A DNA stretch of 64,000 bases, taken from contig WOGZ01000117.1 of assembly GCA_009733775.1 (NCBI GenBank), forward strand, positions 29,620 to 93,619, in the 5' to 3' direction. Below, in pieces: positions 1 to 11,675 of the stretch. The notes beneath the pieces were generated by a model. It ran no database searches. It was not told the DNA's origin and worked only from the letters and a program-made list of their open reading frames with translations. Position 1 is the stretch's first letter; each line of letters begins with the position of its first letter. The translations under genes were made by a program, and so were the position numbers. Source of the DNA: Alectoria sarmentosa (lineage: Eukaryota; Ascomycota; Lecanoromycetes; Lecanorales; Parmeliaceae).

Positions 1-3000
1 GTTATCACGTTATAAAACATTTCGAAAAAACGTGCATTAATTGTAAATAACGAAATCACGATGTTTGATGTTTTTTTAAAAATATAAAAAATGATAAAGA
101 TGATGAAAATGAAAATGATAATCGAAATCGTTCACGTTCGTCGAAAAAAGAGAATTATACGTCGCATAAATAACGATAATAACGCAAATTTTCGAATTTT
201 CGAATTAATGAAAGAAAATTGATCGCGAGAAAAGATTTTATCAATTTCATAATTTTTTGAATAAATATAAAGTTTTTATTATATGAAGTTTTACGAGTTT
301 TTTTTTGCATATAACACATTTTGAAATATAATTATGTATTTGAATAATTAATTTGCATTTTTACGTAATGTTTAAGATTAATATCTTATATAAAGGGAAA
401 TTAAAATAAATTATTTGCATATATCGTACGAAGCACTTCTTTTAATATAATATAAATAAAAATTTAAATACATTATTTTAAATAACATTTATATAAAGTC
501 TTTTAGATTTTGCGTAAATTTGTTTATATAATTAATTGATAAATTATAAACATTATTATTATAATTAATAAATCACGAGCATTATCATTATAACAATTGA
601 TAAATCAAAAAAATAATAAATTGTTTCGTATAAAAAACTTGAACATTAATTGAAAAAAAATGTTAAGATTTTAAGATATTCATTTACGAGAATTGTAAAT
701 TCGTAAATTTAAATCTCTTATTAAAAGATATTTTAAATCAATTTGTTTTTTTTATATGAAAATTTAATTATAATTAATTAACATTATACGAAGCATAAAT
801 TTTATTTGATTTATTATTTCTTTTTATCTTATTGTTTTTTTTTTTTTCTTTTATTATTCTTTTTTTTGATTTTTTTTTGATGATATTATTCAAAAAAAAT
901 TTCATTTTTTTCGTTTAATATCTTATATAATTAATTTTTAAATTTTTGAATAAAAATTGAAAAGAAATAAACGAATCGCGAATTATCGATTCGAACGCAA
1001 TTAATGTTATTTTGATTATTAAAGTCGTTGAGAATTGTTTAATAAAAGAATTAAAGTTCGTATATGTATAATCATTTAAATTATTTTATACGAAGCTTGT
1101 TGTTATAAAAATTAATATTTAATTTTTTTAATATTCGATAAAATTCGTTAAAAGATTATTAAATAATATATTATTAAAAAGATTTTCATGAAATCTTTTG
1201 CGAATTGATATTTAAGAAATTGATATATAAAGAATTAACGTTTAAGATTCTTATTTGATTATATGAAATTCTCGCGTAATTTGAAAAATGAGAAGATTTT
1301 GTTATTTAAATGAATTTTCGAAAATTTCAAGGTTAAATTGAGATCGTATGATTTATTTATTTATCTATTTTTTATTTAAGATTTTTGTTTGATCGTATGA
1401 AATTTTCGTGTAATTTGAAAAATGAAAAGATTTTGTTATTTAAATAAACTTTCGAGAATTTATGAATAAGATTAAAATCGTACGATTTATTTATTTCTTT
1501 TTTTAATTTAAAGTTATACGTTGATAAAAAGATTATTATTAAATTTTTTTTTTTGAATATAAGGCTTCGTATGAGAATACGCAATTCGTTTTTAAACGAT
1601 TAAAATGATAACACATTTTTTGTCTCGATTGATTTTGTTAAAATAATCTTTTTTTAAAAGCTTTTTTATAATTTATACGAGTTTCACACTTTCGAAAAGT
1701 TTTATTAAATCATTATTTTTGAATTAAAATCGGATTAAGAATCATTCGAAATTCGATTTTTTTTTTAATAAATATAAAAGATGATCTCGCTCTCGTAAAA
1801 TATTATAATAAATAAAATTTTAATTGTTTTTAATCGTACGATGAGTGATATAAATAATTACGATATTTATTTAAAAATTAATAAATCGTATAATGATAAT
1901 TAAAGAAATATATTAATTCTTTAAATAAATATAATTTTCGTTAAATTCATTATCTCTTTTTCATCAATAAAAGCATTTATTATAATTTGTAAAATAATTA
2001 TAATATTCGTATAAATATGATTGTTTGTTAATATAATTATTTTCTTTTTAATTAAAAGATGTTATACAATGCTGGTTTGTGAAGTAAACTTAATTATAAT
2101 TTTTTGATTATAAGATTTAAATCGAGATTTTTGTGTGAAAGATCTTTTATATAAAGATTGAGATAACGAAAAAAATGATTAATAAAATTTAAAATCTCAT
2201 TGAATATTTTATAAAGTCGAAATAAATTCGATTAATTATATACGAATAAACATTTTAAATTGTTTTTTAAATATATCGAAATTTGATAAAAAATCAAAAA
2301 AATTAATAATTTAAAAAATATTAATATTATGATATTTGATAATAATAGAAATAAATTATACGAAGCGAGGATTCAAAGCATAATAATGTTTACATTATAA
2401 TCTTTTCGCTCGATATAAATCATTAATTAATTTACATTTTAATATTCACGTAAAGACGGGTTTTTTTAAAAAAAAAGATATCGTATATTCGAAAAATAAT
2501 TTCGTATAAAGAATTTATAAAATATCGCTTACTTTTTATAATCATTTTTCAAAATCATTTTTTAAATCATTTTTCTCAAAATTTAATTATCGTATATTTT
2601 TCAATGATTATAAATTTGATTTATTTCATTTTAATACATTTTTCGATTTTTCGAATAAAATAAAATGAGATTTGAGATTTGAGATTTTATAATTGTTGAT
2701 TGTCGTACGAAACGTCAAATAATAATTTAATCACGGCGATTGATTGTTTTCGATCGAAATAAAAAGAGATAAATATAAATCGAAATCTCGATTTTATATA
2801 AATATATTATATTAATTCAATGTAAAGAGAGGGAGATAATTGTTTAAATTTAAAAAAATGTATTAGTTTTCGATTAAAATATGTATAACGTTTTAAATAA
2901 TTTTAAATCTTATTTTCGTATAAAAAATGTCGAATATACAAAAATAAAATTTATTTTCGTACGAAAAACGTTAAATGTATAAATATAAAATTTATAAAAT

Positions 3001-4250
3001 TTATTGTAATCTTTTACGTTATGACGTAATCGAACAAAAGTTAATTCGTGCAAATTAAGATCATAATTTTTGATATTTGATTTAAATTTGAAGAATAATG
3101 TTTTTGATTTTTTTAATATGACTTTTAAACGTTTTAATTGTTTGCGTAAAATGTGTATCTTTTATTTATTCACGTAATATGTGATCTTCGTATAAATAAT
3201 CGAAAAATATATTATAAAAAATGCAATTCGATCGATTAACACATTTTTGAAATATTTATTTATCGTATAAAGTGCATCGAAAAAGTTTATTCATTTATTA
3301 AATAACGATTTGATCAATTAAGCTCATCAAGATTCGATTCGTTAATTATTAATATTAATTTTATATATATAACAATCTTTGATTTTCATTTTCGAATTAT
3401 ATATTTATTGTAATTAAAGATGAGCTTGAATTATTAAAATCGTTTTATAATTACGATTAAATTGTATAAAACGAGACTATTGTTTTAATACGAAAACACA
3501 ATTTAAATATTTTCATAAAACATTAATAATTGTACGATTGAAAATGTCGATTGTAAATCACGAAAAATATCGAATATATTCGTTTATTGTATTATAAATC
3601 TCGATTTCAAAATTTATAAATTTATTATAATCATTCACGAATTATATTAGATTTGAATTAAAAACAACATATTCTTTTTTCGTGCGTTATATATCATGAT
3701 GTCGTCGATTAATAACATTAAAAAAAATCGTATAATATTGAATAAAAAGACGATTTTTAAATTAAATTAACATATATGTAATAAATAAAATTATACGAAG
3801 AATACTTGACAATTGAATATCTCATCTTTCGAAAATGCTTTATTAAAAATTCTTTATCATAACCCTAAATCACATTCTTTTTAATTTTCTATTTTATAAG
3901 TCTTTATATAATATCATTTATATATTTTCTCATTTCTCGATTAATTTTTAATCGTTTAAAATCAAGCGCTTTTTTAATTTATATAAAACCTTCAATTATG
4001 ATTATAAAGTTTTCATTTTTTAATCATTCAAATATTTTATTATTTGAAAATTTATATTTATAAAATAAGAATTAAATGCGATTTTATAATTGTTTTATAT
4101 TCTTTATACGATCTTATTGCGAAATATTTCATTTTTATAATTAACGTCGAAGCGTATAAAAATCGAGAATTAAGTTTTTATTATTAATAAATCAAATAAT
4201 AATCTTTTTTTGTTTTTAATGCAATGTATATAATCGATCAAGAATTTCAT
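1..4250. repeat. AT-rich gene-free block (RIP-like decayed repeat DNA)
   Basis: By eye about four fifths of the bases are A or T, and no ORF of any likely function is present. Remaining G and C occur mostly as CpG, in words such as TCGTACGA, CGTATAA and TTCGAA. A short word TACGAAG(C) recurs, for example near 427, 786, 1087, 2357 and 3793. The block ends abruptly near 4260, where normal composition begins. Inference: an AT isochore made of old transposons mutated by C-to-T change with CpG spared, possibly near a telomere or centromere. No telomere repeat, mitochondrial gene or recognisable transposase is visible. Confidence 0.7.
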
Positions 4251-4746
4251 TTTTATATATGTTTAGGTTTTTTGACGAACGACCGTCTTGGTCGTGATTG
4301 GGCATTATGAATAAATAATTTATAAAGAAAAATAGATGAGGAAGTGGGGCAATTGCAAAAGAAAAGAAAAAAGTTTTTTTTTTTTCTTTTTTTTCTTTTT
4401 CTTTTTGGTTTTGTCCTAGTTGTAGCCGTCGTCCGCCGTAATACACTAGAAACAAAGTGCACTGAGAACGCTTGCAAAGGAAACTGCGTCTTCCATCTTC
4501 TTGCAACATCTCTTCTATTCGTTCATAATCTGTAGGATTCAAAATATTCAGCGACTATCACTTCTTGTGCAGCTGCTAGCATTTCTCTCAAAAAATCATC
4601 GTGCTGATGGGGCAAGGTTTGACTCAGCCCCGACAGACATGAGTCAACGGCTCCATTCTTATGAATCATCGATAAAGAAGAGCATTCATTCATAACCGAC
4701 TAGATAGTCCCTTCTCCTCTCCAATCTCTTAACGTCCAGCGCAACG
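4251..4746. other. Transition zone upstream of first gene
   Basis: The border between the AT-rich block and the first gene. It contains a T-rich tract with interspersed C at about 4373-4412, reading as a Lys-rich run on the opposite strand. Short ORFs on both strands here are composition-driven or unrecognised. The last 60 bases before 4747 are pyrimidine-rich, as is common ahead of fungal starts. Confidence 0.4.
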
Positions 4747-6255
4747 ATGAAGCTCTTTACGGCATGCAAGTTGACCCACACGCTTCAGACCTACCTTGGT
4801 ATGGTCATCAATGATGGCAAGCCACAATCCCGCTCATACCCAAGCCTGCCCATTTCCTTGATAGAAGGCCAAAGGATTCGGGTACCGGCCAAAGGCCCCA
4901 GCTCGCTCTCTGAAGATGACCTTGTCTCTCTCTTTACTTCTTGCGTCCTCGAATGCCGTCTACCGAACTTCCGTAATACGCATACAAATTCCGATTCAAA
5001 GCGCCTGAAGGCGAATGTGTTTGGGTGCTGCGACATTCGACTCGATACTAGTTTCATGAAAAGAAATATAAACTCGCTGCTGCGGTTGGACCTGGAGCAA
5101 GCAGCTGCCGTTGTGATATCCGCGATCAGAAACGACGATGCCATTGCAAACAGATCAGAAATTGTGCGATCACTTCTGAAAGAAATCGACCCTGAAGTCC
5201 TCACTCAATGCTGCATGTGGTTCGAGTACCCGCACACGGACTCTGCAAAAGTCATCCAGACACGCAAGTTCTCTCACTTATCGAGAAAAATACGCCAGAT
5301 AATCCAAGACAAGCACATGTTTGAGGTTGGCGAGATCCACGACTGGTCATCGCTGATCCGACTTCTCCTCCGCATCCGCCGTTGCTCTCCGCAATCACGC
5401 TGTCTCATTATCCCCGAGTGGGTCTTCAGTGAAGCCAACGCTGTTCCTCCTTCTGAATTCTGCGTCTGGGACAATCACGGTCGCGCGGCGCAAGGACACG
5501 AACCTTCTCTGCCACCTACCTCTGATAGTATCGTCCTCTCTCGTCAGGAGTTCCGCAGTATTCAACGCCGTCTACTGCGATACTTCCGCTTCTGGGATGC
5601 CACAATTCGTTTGCGACAAGACATCAAGAATCTCGAGGCCAACATCATTTATAGCGCTGAGCTCATCAAGTCCCAGGTCCTTCCTTCAAATGATACACTC
5701 GTTGTAGCGCACTACTTTTTTGCCCTCCAGCGCCGTCTGCAGCGCAAGGTGGTCTCGGACTTGCACTGGACCGCCTTCCTTGCAAAAGGCGAGAGCGGGA
5801 CCATTGTGCAAAACAATCCCGAGATCCCAACTACTTTCGAAGAGCGACTCAGCGCCTTTAGTGGTCAGAGCGGCGTCCCTCTCTCCGGATCCATACTTCC
5901 GCAGATAGACCAGTGCTGTCTCTTGATGGAATCGTACGTCCGGGTCTATGGCCAAGGCGACCGCAACAATCTCCGTTTTATACGGGGCGTGAGAGGTGGG
6001 TCGGGACGTGGTGCAGTAGATGAGTATAATCTGCTTTGTGATATATTGAATACACTGTGTGGTAAGGCGAAGGGGGAAGGCTTACAGATGCCTGGCCCGG
6101 TGAGGAAGTTTCTAGCAAAGGACATCATGGCTTGGAACAGGGCTTTCCGTGACGATGCATTTGCTGGCGGGAGGGTGCCGGGATGGGAGACGTGGCTGGC
6201 TGAACGGCGCGAGAAGGGGATCATTGAGGGGATAGAAGCAATGGGTATAGAATGA
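4747..6255 (+). CDS. Hypothetical protein, 502 aa, single exon
   Basis: An uninterrupted ORF of 502 codons, with ATG in a CAACGATGA context and TGA at 6253-6255. I do not recognise the family. The protein is soluble-looking, with no signal peptide or membrane segment. It has an alpha-helical, Arg/Leu-rich middle (about residues 130-260) and a conserved-looking C-terminal part containing GxWxTW-like text near residue 480. Codon use is normal and GC-balanced despite lying only 500 bases from the AT-rich block, so it has not been mutated along with that block. It has no intron, unlike most genes here. It could be a lineage-specific gene; function cannot be stated. Confidence 0.75.
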   Translation: MKLFTACKLTHTLQTYLGMVINDGKPQSRSYPSLPISLIEGQRIRVPAKGPSSLSEDDLVSLFTSCVLECRLPNFRNTHTNSDSKRLKANVFGCCDIRLDTSFMKRNINSLLRLDLEQAAAVVISAIRNDDAIANRSEIVRSLLKEIDPEVLTQCCMWFEYPHTDSAKVIQTRKFSHLSRKIRQIIQDKHMFEVGEIHDWSSLIRLLLRIRRCSPQSRCLIIPEWVFSEANAVPPSEFCVWDNHGRAAQGHEPSLPPTSDSIVLSRQEFRSIQRRLLRYFRFWDATIRLRQDIKNLEANIIYSAELIKSQVLPSNDTLVVAHYFFALQRRLQRKVVSDLHWTAFLAKGESGTIVQNNPEIPTTFEERLSAFSGQSGVPLSGSILPQIDQCCLLMESYVRVYGQGDRNNLRFIRGVRGGSGRGAVDEYNLLCDILNTLCGKAKGEGLQMPGPVRKFLAKDIMAWNRAFRDDAFAGGRVPGWETWLAERREKGIIEGIEAMGIE

Positions 6256-7084
6256 GACATCTAGGCTTCTTCGCCTTGGAAGTTGGGTATTGTGCAATTA
6301 CAACTTTGCTTTATCGACATACACCGGTGTCTGAAAATTGCATTTTGTTCGGGGCTTCCGATTCATTGATTCACACTGATTCACTGATTCAGTGGTAGAA
6401 GAGATCTCATATCAGCACCTCCCACATCACTCGGGACCAACACAAACACCAACAACCAACTGTGCAGCTTTTTGACTCTACTACCCGAAATACGCCTCAA
6501 GAATCTACTCGCACCATCCCTGCCCCACCTCCCCACAACCTCCTACCCATCTACCACAACCGCCCATCTGATCCCTTACCCCCCTAAAACACCCCCAGCC
6601 CCAACCGACATAAAATCGGACCTCGCAGCCCCCCCCCCCCACAACCTATCCCCCACGCCTCCAGCCTCACCTCCTTCCACTTTACCCACCAGAAAACCTC
6701 GCTATGTCGCAGCACCAATTCATTCCATTTTCCGCCCGCGACGCTCTTCCTGCCACCACTGCTATGTGATGTAATGTGCGGTATCCAGCAATATGATTAC
6801 CGGAGCTAGCGCGGGATTTCGAATGGTAATCATATCATATCAGCAGTTTGCCAGTGATTGATGGTAGCGGCGATCGGGATGCGTTGTGTTGCATGTTGGC
6901 GGCATAGCAGGATCGATCGATGATGGTCGTGGGTGGGGAGGGAGTGCGCTCGCTCTGGGATGGGATCGAGATTGCGGAGACGGAACGGGACGGGGCCGGA
7001 TGTGGTTTTTAGGGGTGTGGTGTGAGTGTGGGTGAGCTGATGGGGTGTGTTTTGCGATGGTTGAGGTGGAGAGGAGAGGGGGAA

Positions 7085-7120
7085 GGGGGGGGGGGGGGGG
7101 GGAGGAGGAGGAGGAGGAGA
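7085..7120 (+). repeat. Poly-G run with GGA repeats
   Basis: About 18 consecutive G followed by GGA trinucleotides. The tract has G-quadruplex-forming potential on the plus strand and is also a likely site of length error in assembly. Confidence 0.8.
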
Positions 7121-7414
7121 AGAAAGAAGCGACTGTAATAAAGAAAGACGTTTGAAGTATAAATTAGCAGTTCGGTTCAGTTCGGTTCGGCTCGGTTCAT
7201 CGTGATGGAATCTGTTGCGATTATTATGTATGTATGTATATGGGCTTGCAGGGTGCCAAAGGGGTGTATGGGATGATAAGTAGCATATGGGAGGGGAGAT
7301 GGATGAGAGGCGCGAGTCTGCGTATGTTGATTCCTTTTAGCGAGAGGCAGGGAGAGCGCGGGTGCAGGTTGCGGTTGGAGTTTTGTTTTGGGGGAATTTG
7401 GGGGGGTTTGGGCG

Positions 7415-7441
7415 ATACATACATACATACATACATACATA
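7415..7441. repeat. ATAC tetranucleotide microsatellite
   Basis: About six and a half copies of ATAC. A related GTAT array lies at 7225-7239, so the two arrays are inverted relative to each other around about 180 bases. Confidence 0.85.
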
Positions 7442-7973
7442 TTGATGGCGCTGGTCTCGGTCGAGAATTAAATCGCTGTTGACGCAGGAGGATGCCACGA
7501 AGAGACGGGGGAAAGGCATGGCAGTGTCAGCCCTCGTTCGCCGTCCGTGGTGGCCGAGTGTTGTTTTTATGTGTGCAACGGCTTGATCGAGTAGTGATGG
7601 GGCGGGTCGTGGCTACTTATTGTGATTCAAACTTCTAGGTGGGTTGGCGAGGTGGAGGATGGATATGCAGTGAGGGATTGAAATGCATGGTAGCCCTATT
7701 CCTTTGTCGTCAAGTTATGGTTGGATAGGATTCAATCTCGTTGGAAGGGTCGTTCGCTTGGACTTCGATGTTATGATCATGATCAGACGTGCTGTATGCC
7801 TTGGATACAAAGATATGGATGGCGGGCGTGTGGTGCATTGCCAACTAGATTTTGTACGTAACAGATCCACATCGTAGCAACTCACCGAAGTTCAAAAGTC
7901 CATATATTCTGCCATGCCGAAATCTCCGCATCACAAACCCCTCAACCCCCATCCATCCATCCACCCACCCACC

Positions 7974-8918
7974 CTACGGTTCCTCATTCTCCAACTCCGT
8001 CACCTGCTGCACCTCCACCCCCGCCAACCCCTGTTCCAACCTCCCCAAACTCTCCCCCGTATACGCCATCATCTGCCCCCGCGCCGCCAAAATCAAAAAC
8101 CACCCGTTCCAGAAATCCCCGCTCAAGCCCTCCAACACGTCCGCCAGTAGCGCCGCCAGCTGCGTCGAATAGTACGTCACGTCCGTGTCCAGCCGCGTGG
8201 CTTGGCGGCCCGAGGGCAGGATCGACACAAAGGCTTCGTCGGCGGCGCTGTCGAGGCCGTACTTGTATACGATGGAGGCGAGCAGGGAGGCGGTGGTCAG
8301 GGCGGGGAGGCCGGCGACGCCGAGGGTCTGGGCGAGCTGCGCGATGGCGGGTTGGGATTTCAGGGCGTAGAGGGCCGTTTCCCAGGTGCTGAAGTAGGCG
8401 TTTACGGCTGACCGGGGGGGTGGGGGAACGGGTCAGTGCTTTATTATTTGATATGCTGAGAGCTTGTTTCGCTTACCGTAGATATTATAAGCCCCGTAAA
8501 ACACGTGCGCATCCGTAACAGGGCCCCCGAGCCGCGGCGCTGAACAGTTCAAACTCCCCAATGTCGAACAATCATACCCGGCGCTCCCGTATGCCAGCCG
8601 CAGGAAGCACGTCGCCCAAATTTCTCCCTCTTCGCATGCCGTGGTCGTCAAGTTCCAGTTGAACATCCATTGGTTCATCTGCAGCGTGTCCCAGCAGCTG
8701 GGGTATGTGGCGCCTGTGGTGCTGGTGAGGTCTGTGCAGTTGGGGGTTGAAGAGTTTTTTGGGGTTGTTGCGGGGAGGGTTTGGGCGTCGGGATGGGGGC
8801 TCGACGAGATGGGTAGGCCGGCGCCGGGGGCGGCTGACAGTGGGAGGGGCGCAAGGCATAGCAGGAGAAGTAGAAGAGCTAGAGTACTGCGTACGCTCAT
8901 ACTGAGACGAGTGGTCAT
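7974..8918 (-). CDS. Secreted Cys-containing hypothetical protein, 291 aa, two exons
   Basis: Exons on the minus strand are 8477-8918 and 7974-8407. The 69-base intron starts GTAAGC, has a CTGAC branch site and ends CAG; the phase-1 junction keeps the frame, giving 292 codons including TAG. Residues 1-28 form a signal peptide with a long Leu run (LLLLLL) and an Ala-rich cleavage region. The mature N-terminal half has about six Cys, several N-glycosylation sequons and Trp-rich text (MNQWMFNWN). The C-terminal half is helical and Ala/Leu-rich and lacks Cys. I know no named domain for it. The predicted location is extracellular. It could be an effector-like or wall-associated protein, but that is inference from export and Cys content only. 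Confidence 0.75.
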
Positions 8919-9504
8919 CGAAGAGAAACGTGGGAAGTGTCAGTTTCGACATTGGGAGATCTATACATCAAATCGGTACGTCGGGCGTCATGAAAAGCGT
9001 ACGAAAAAGTGGGAGGTGGAGCTGGTGGGGCCAGTCGTAGGATTGTGGGAAATGAGAGAAGATCATCGGATTCTCGCGCGGGGAGATGAAGTGGGTAGGT
9101 AGCCACCCACTCGCGGTGAATTTGGCGCATGAACGAAAGCCAAACGATTTGGTGCCTGTATGTCGCATGTTTCTTGAAACAGTGCCAAACTCCACAACGG
9201 CCACTAGATAGCACTTTAATAAACTAACGAACTAGTAGCTGTGGGTCGAAGTGGGCATCTCAACATAATAACGGAATTACAGGTATTTCGGCTTTGGTCC
9301 TTGGATGGGATATGTTCAACAGAATCGCTCAATAAAATTCCAGCAAATCGTATCGGACCGGCACCAGCTCCGTGCGCGACGCTGACAGCGCTATCAAATA
9401 AGTGCATGCAGCTCCCCTAATCATGGTTGCTGAAACTAGGAGTTCCTGTTCGCATGGCCGGCCGTGGGTGGTCTGGATGACATTCCTGATTTCCGCCGGG
9501 ACAA
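8919..9504. other. Intergenic
   Basis: Upstream flank of the secreted-protein gene and downstream flank of the membrane-protein gene, both on the minus strand. Short ORFs here overlap one another and resemble nothing. I see no repeat or RNA gene. Confidence 0.5.
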
Positions 9505-11675
9505 TTATTTTCGTGCCCCTTGACGCTGTTGTGGCTGCAGGGCCGTGGGAGCCCACGCTGCTTGTGGTGGCGTCTTTGAGTCGGTATGATGTCTCCGAGC
9601 TGTGAGTAGGTCTGAAGAATCTTGACTTGGAGGTAACTTCGCGGACGAATATGCGGATCGGGGAAATGGTTGGAGAGGGCGTGGATTCATGTGTGCATCT
9701 CCAGTGCTTGACCTTGGTTTGTACGGCGCGTTCTCCGTCTCTGAAGACCAAGGGGATGTATAATGGTTAGATGGTATCACAGAAGATTGTGAGCGTGAAA
9801 GAGGGGTAGGCTTTGGCTGGTGTGAGCCTATGGGCGATAGGGCTGTATGAGGTGGAAGGGTGGCGAACGCGGACAGAGGTACTTGGTGGGGTGGGGCGTG
9901 TTCGTGGTTGGATTCTAGAAAGGAAGCGTCTTCGCTAGAATGTACCGAGTGAACCTTGACCTCGGTAGACCCGCTAATTGAAGGCCTTTGTTGCGCCAAG
10001 ACCCTTGTTGATACTCCGACTGGATCGTGATGCCATTCCTTGAATTCCCGCCAGTAGTCCCTTATTTGGCGTAGGGTGTTCAGGATACTGTTCCACGAGT
10101 GAACGAACGGCTTTGCGCATTGCCTAAAGAATTCCTTAAAGTCTTCCATCACGCTGTTTTCCTTCGTCCTCAATTCTTTGGGCTTTTTCCTGAAATTCTC
10201 TTTCCCGCAGATCCACTTGATTATATGAACCACCGTGACACAGCCAAGTCTGATTGACATCAGCCATGCGTGGTGGTATTTTTGGATGATCGCGGCGATG
10301 ATGACGAAGCAGGCACTGACCCAGGTGCTCCACTGTCAGAAATTAATTTTTGAGAAGGCACGTGGGTCTTGAGCACCTCACCTGTCCAACAGCGTCCTCA
10401 CTCTCGCTGACAGGCCAACTCCAGGTGATAATCTCGTTGATGATGACGGATGATACAAAGACAAAGGGGCAAATGAATGCCACAGCTATCACGATGAGGA
10501 AGTAGTAGCCTGCAACAGTCTTTCCCAAGTAGTACCGAAATTTTGATCCAAACGTAGTTCGTTCTCTTTTCGGAGTAATTCCAGCAAACGTGCGAAAGGT
10601 CCAATTTCGTACCGTTGCTTGGTCCCACTGGTTCTGGATGAGTCCGAGTATCCCTTGTCCGGTGATCCACAGAAGGAACATGGAATTGACCACGAAGAGA
10701 CTAATCACGAGCTTGCTGCCGGTTAGGATGTCGATCGTGTCAGATATTAACAGCGCTGAGGCACCTTGATTGTGCCTCAAGGGAGTATGTGGTATGTCGA
10801 AAGCGCCTAGATTGGGGTTAGCCCTGCTTACTTGCGATATTGAGCCAAGAAAACTTACCACAAGTATCAGTACAATTACATTTATTATATAGATTCAATG
10901 ACACGCCATTATTGGTGACCGACAGATTTTCGAATGTGCAACCCTTGGCAACATCCAGGGCGCAAGTTGACAGTTGGCTGAGAATGACCGAAGGTACAAT
11001 GCCTTTGATTACAATGACAAACGTGGGAACCATGGCACAATAAACGAGAACACCCCAGAAGATAATGACGGAATGGGCTTCGTGCTCTCGAACGGTGGTT
11101 GAGAAAAGTAGAATCGGCGTCAACATGATACTGCCCGCAACTAGGATCGGAAAGATCGCCTGCAAGTCGATATCCCCGAGCTCCTTTGGTGGTAGATAGA
11201 TCCAGTCAAGATTCTTCAAAGTTGGCGTATGATACCTGTATCGCAGGAGCAGCGCAAACGCATGTACTGAAGCCGTCGCCGCGTATGTCATCGCCGTTCC
11301 GAGAGCCGCGGTTGAGAGCCAAAATTGTTTCCGGAGTATCAGAGAGGAGATGAGTAGGAGATAGTAGATGAGGCGTGGCAAGAATCCGTATTGGCCGCTG
11401 ATGGCATAGATGCATTTCTGCTCGTAGGAAAAGACGCTGGGCTGGAATAGCAGATCCACGGTTTTGCCAATGGCCCACATGCTGGTCTTTGAGGGATCAT
11501 AAGTAAGGATTCCCAAGTCTGCTCTCGGCGTCGTCCAATCCAGGTTTCCGGAGGGAAAGGAGTAGTGCAAGGATGCGTTGAAGGGGTAGCTTCCGTTGGA
11601 CAAAGTATTGCTTGAATTGGTGACGAAAGGGTCGAGTGTGAATGAACCATTGGAGATCAATGGGCCGTCGGACAT
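9505..11675 (-). CDS. Polytopic membrane protein, 689 aa, three exons
   Basis: Exons are 10859-11675, 10382-10806 and 9505-10332. Intron 1 (52 bases) runs GTAAGT to TAG with a CTAAC branch; intron 2 (49 bases) runs GTGAGG to CAG. Phases agree and the total is 690 codons. The first 75 residues are Asn/Ser-rich with several N-glycosylation sequons and no classical signal peptide, suggesting an outside N-terminus. About seven hydrophobic segments follow, for example the one starting LIYYLLLISSLIL, one reading IFPILVAGSIMLTPILLF, a long one with FWGVLVYCAMVPTFVIVI, then VISLFVVNSMFLLWI and YYFLIVIAVAFICPFVFV. A short CxCxxxC cluster lies between segments 4 and 5. The last 230 residues are hydrophilic, Ser/Pro/His-rich and probably cytosolic. 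I do not recognise the family; a seven-helix receptor or channel is possible but not shown. Confidence 0.7.

Larger units (their letters stand above)
6256..7973. other. Intergenic, low-complexity DNA
   Basis: No convincing gene. The interval holds a C-rich, proline-coding stretch (6480-6680), a run of about 18 G at 7085-7102 followed by GGA repeats to about 7120, a GTAT microsatellite at 7225-7239 and an ATAC microsatellite at 7415-7441. The downstream part is the 3' flank of the minus-strand secreted-protein gene ending at 7974. Confidence 0.6.

Noticed and set aside
1372..1584. ORF of 70 codons in the AT-rich block
   Set aside because: Lys/Asn/Ile/Phe-rich text is what AT-rich random sequence gives; no neighbouring coding signal.
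1..4250. Mitochondrial DNA insertion
   Set aside because: AT-rich, but no mitochondrial gene or tRNA text was found and CpG content is unlike mitochondrial DNA.
4216..4542. Minus-strand ORF of 108 codons at the block edge
   Set aside because: Its middle is a Lys run from the T-rich tract and the rest matches nothing known; no splice partner could be fixed.
6472..6774. Proline-rich ORF
   Set aside because: Product of C-rich low-complexity DNA; no codon or domain support.
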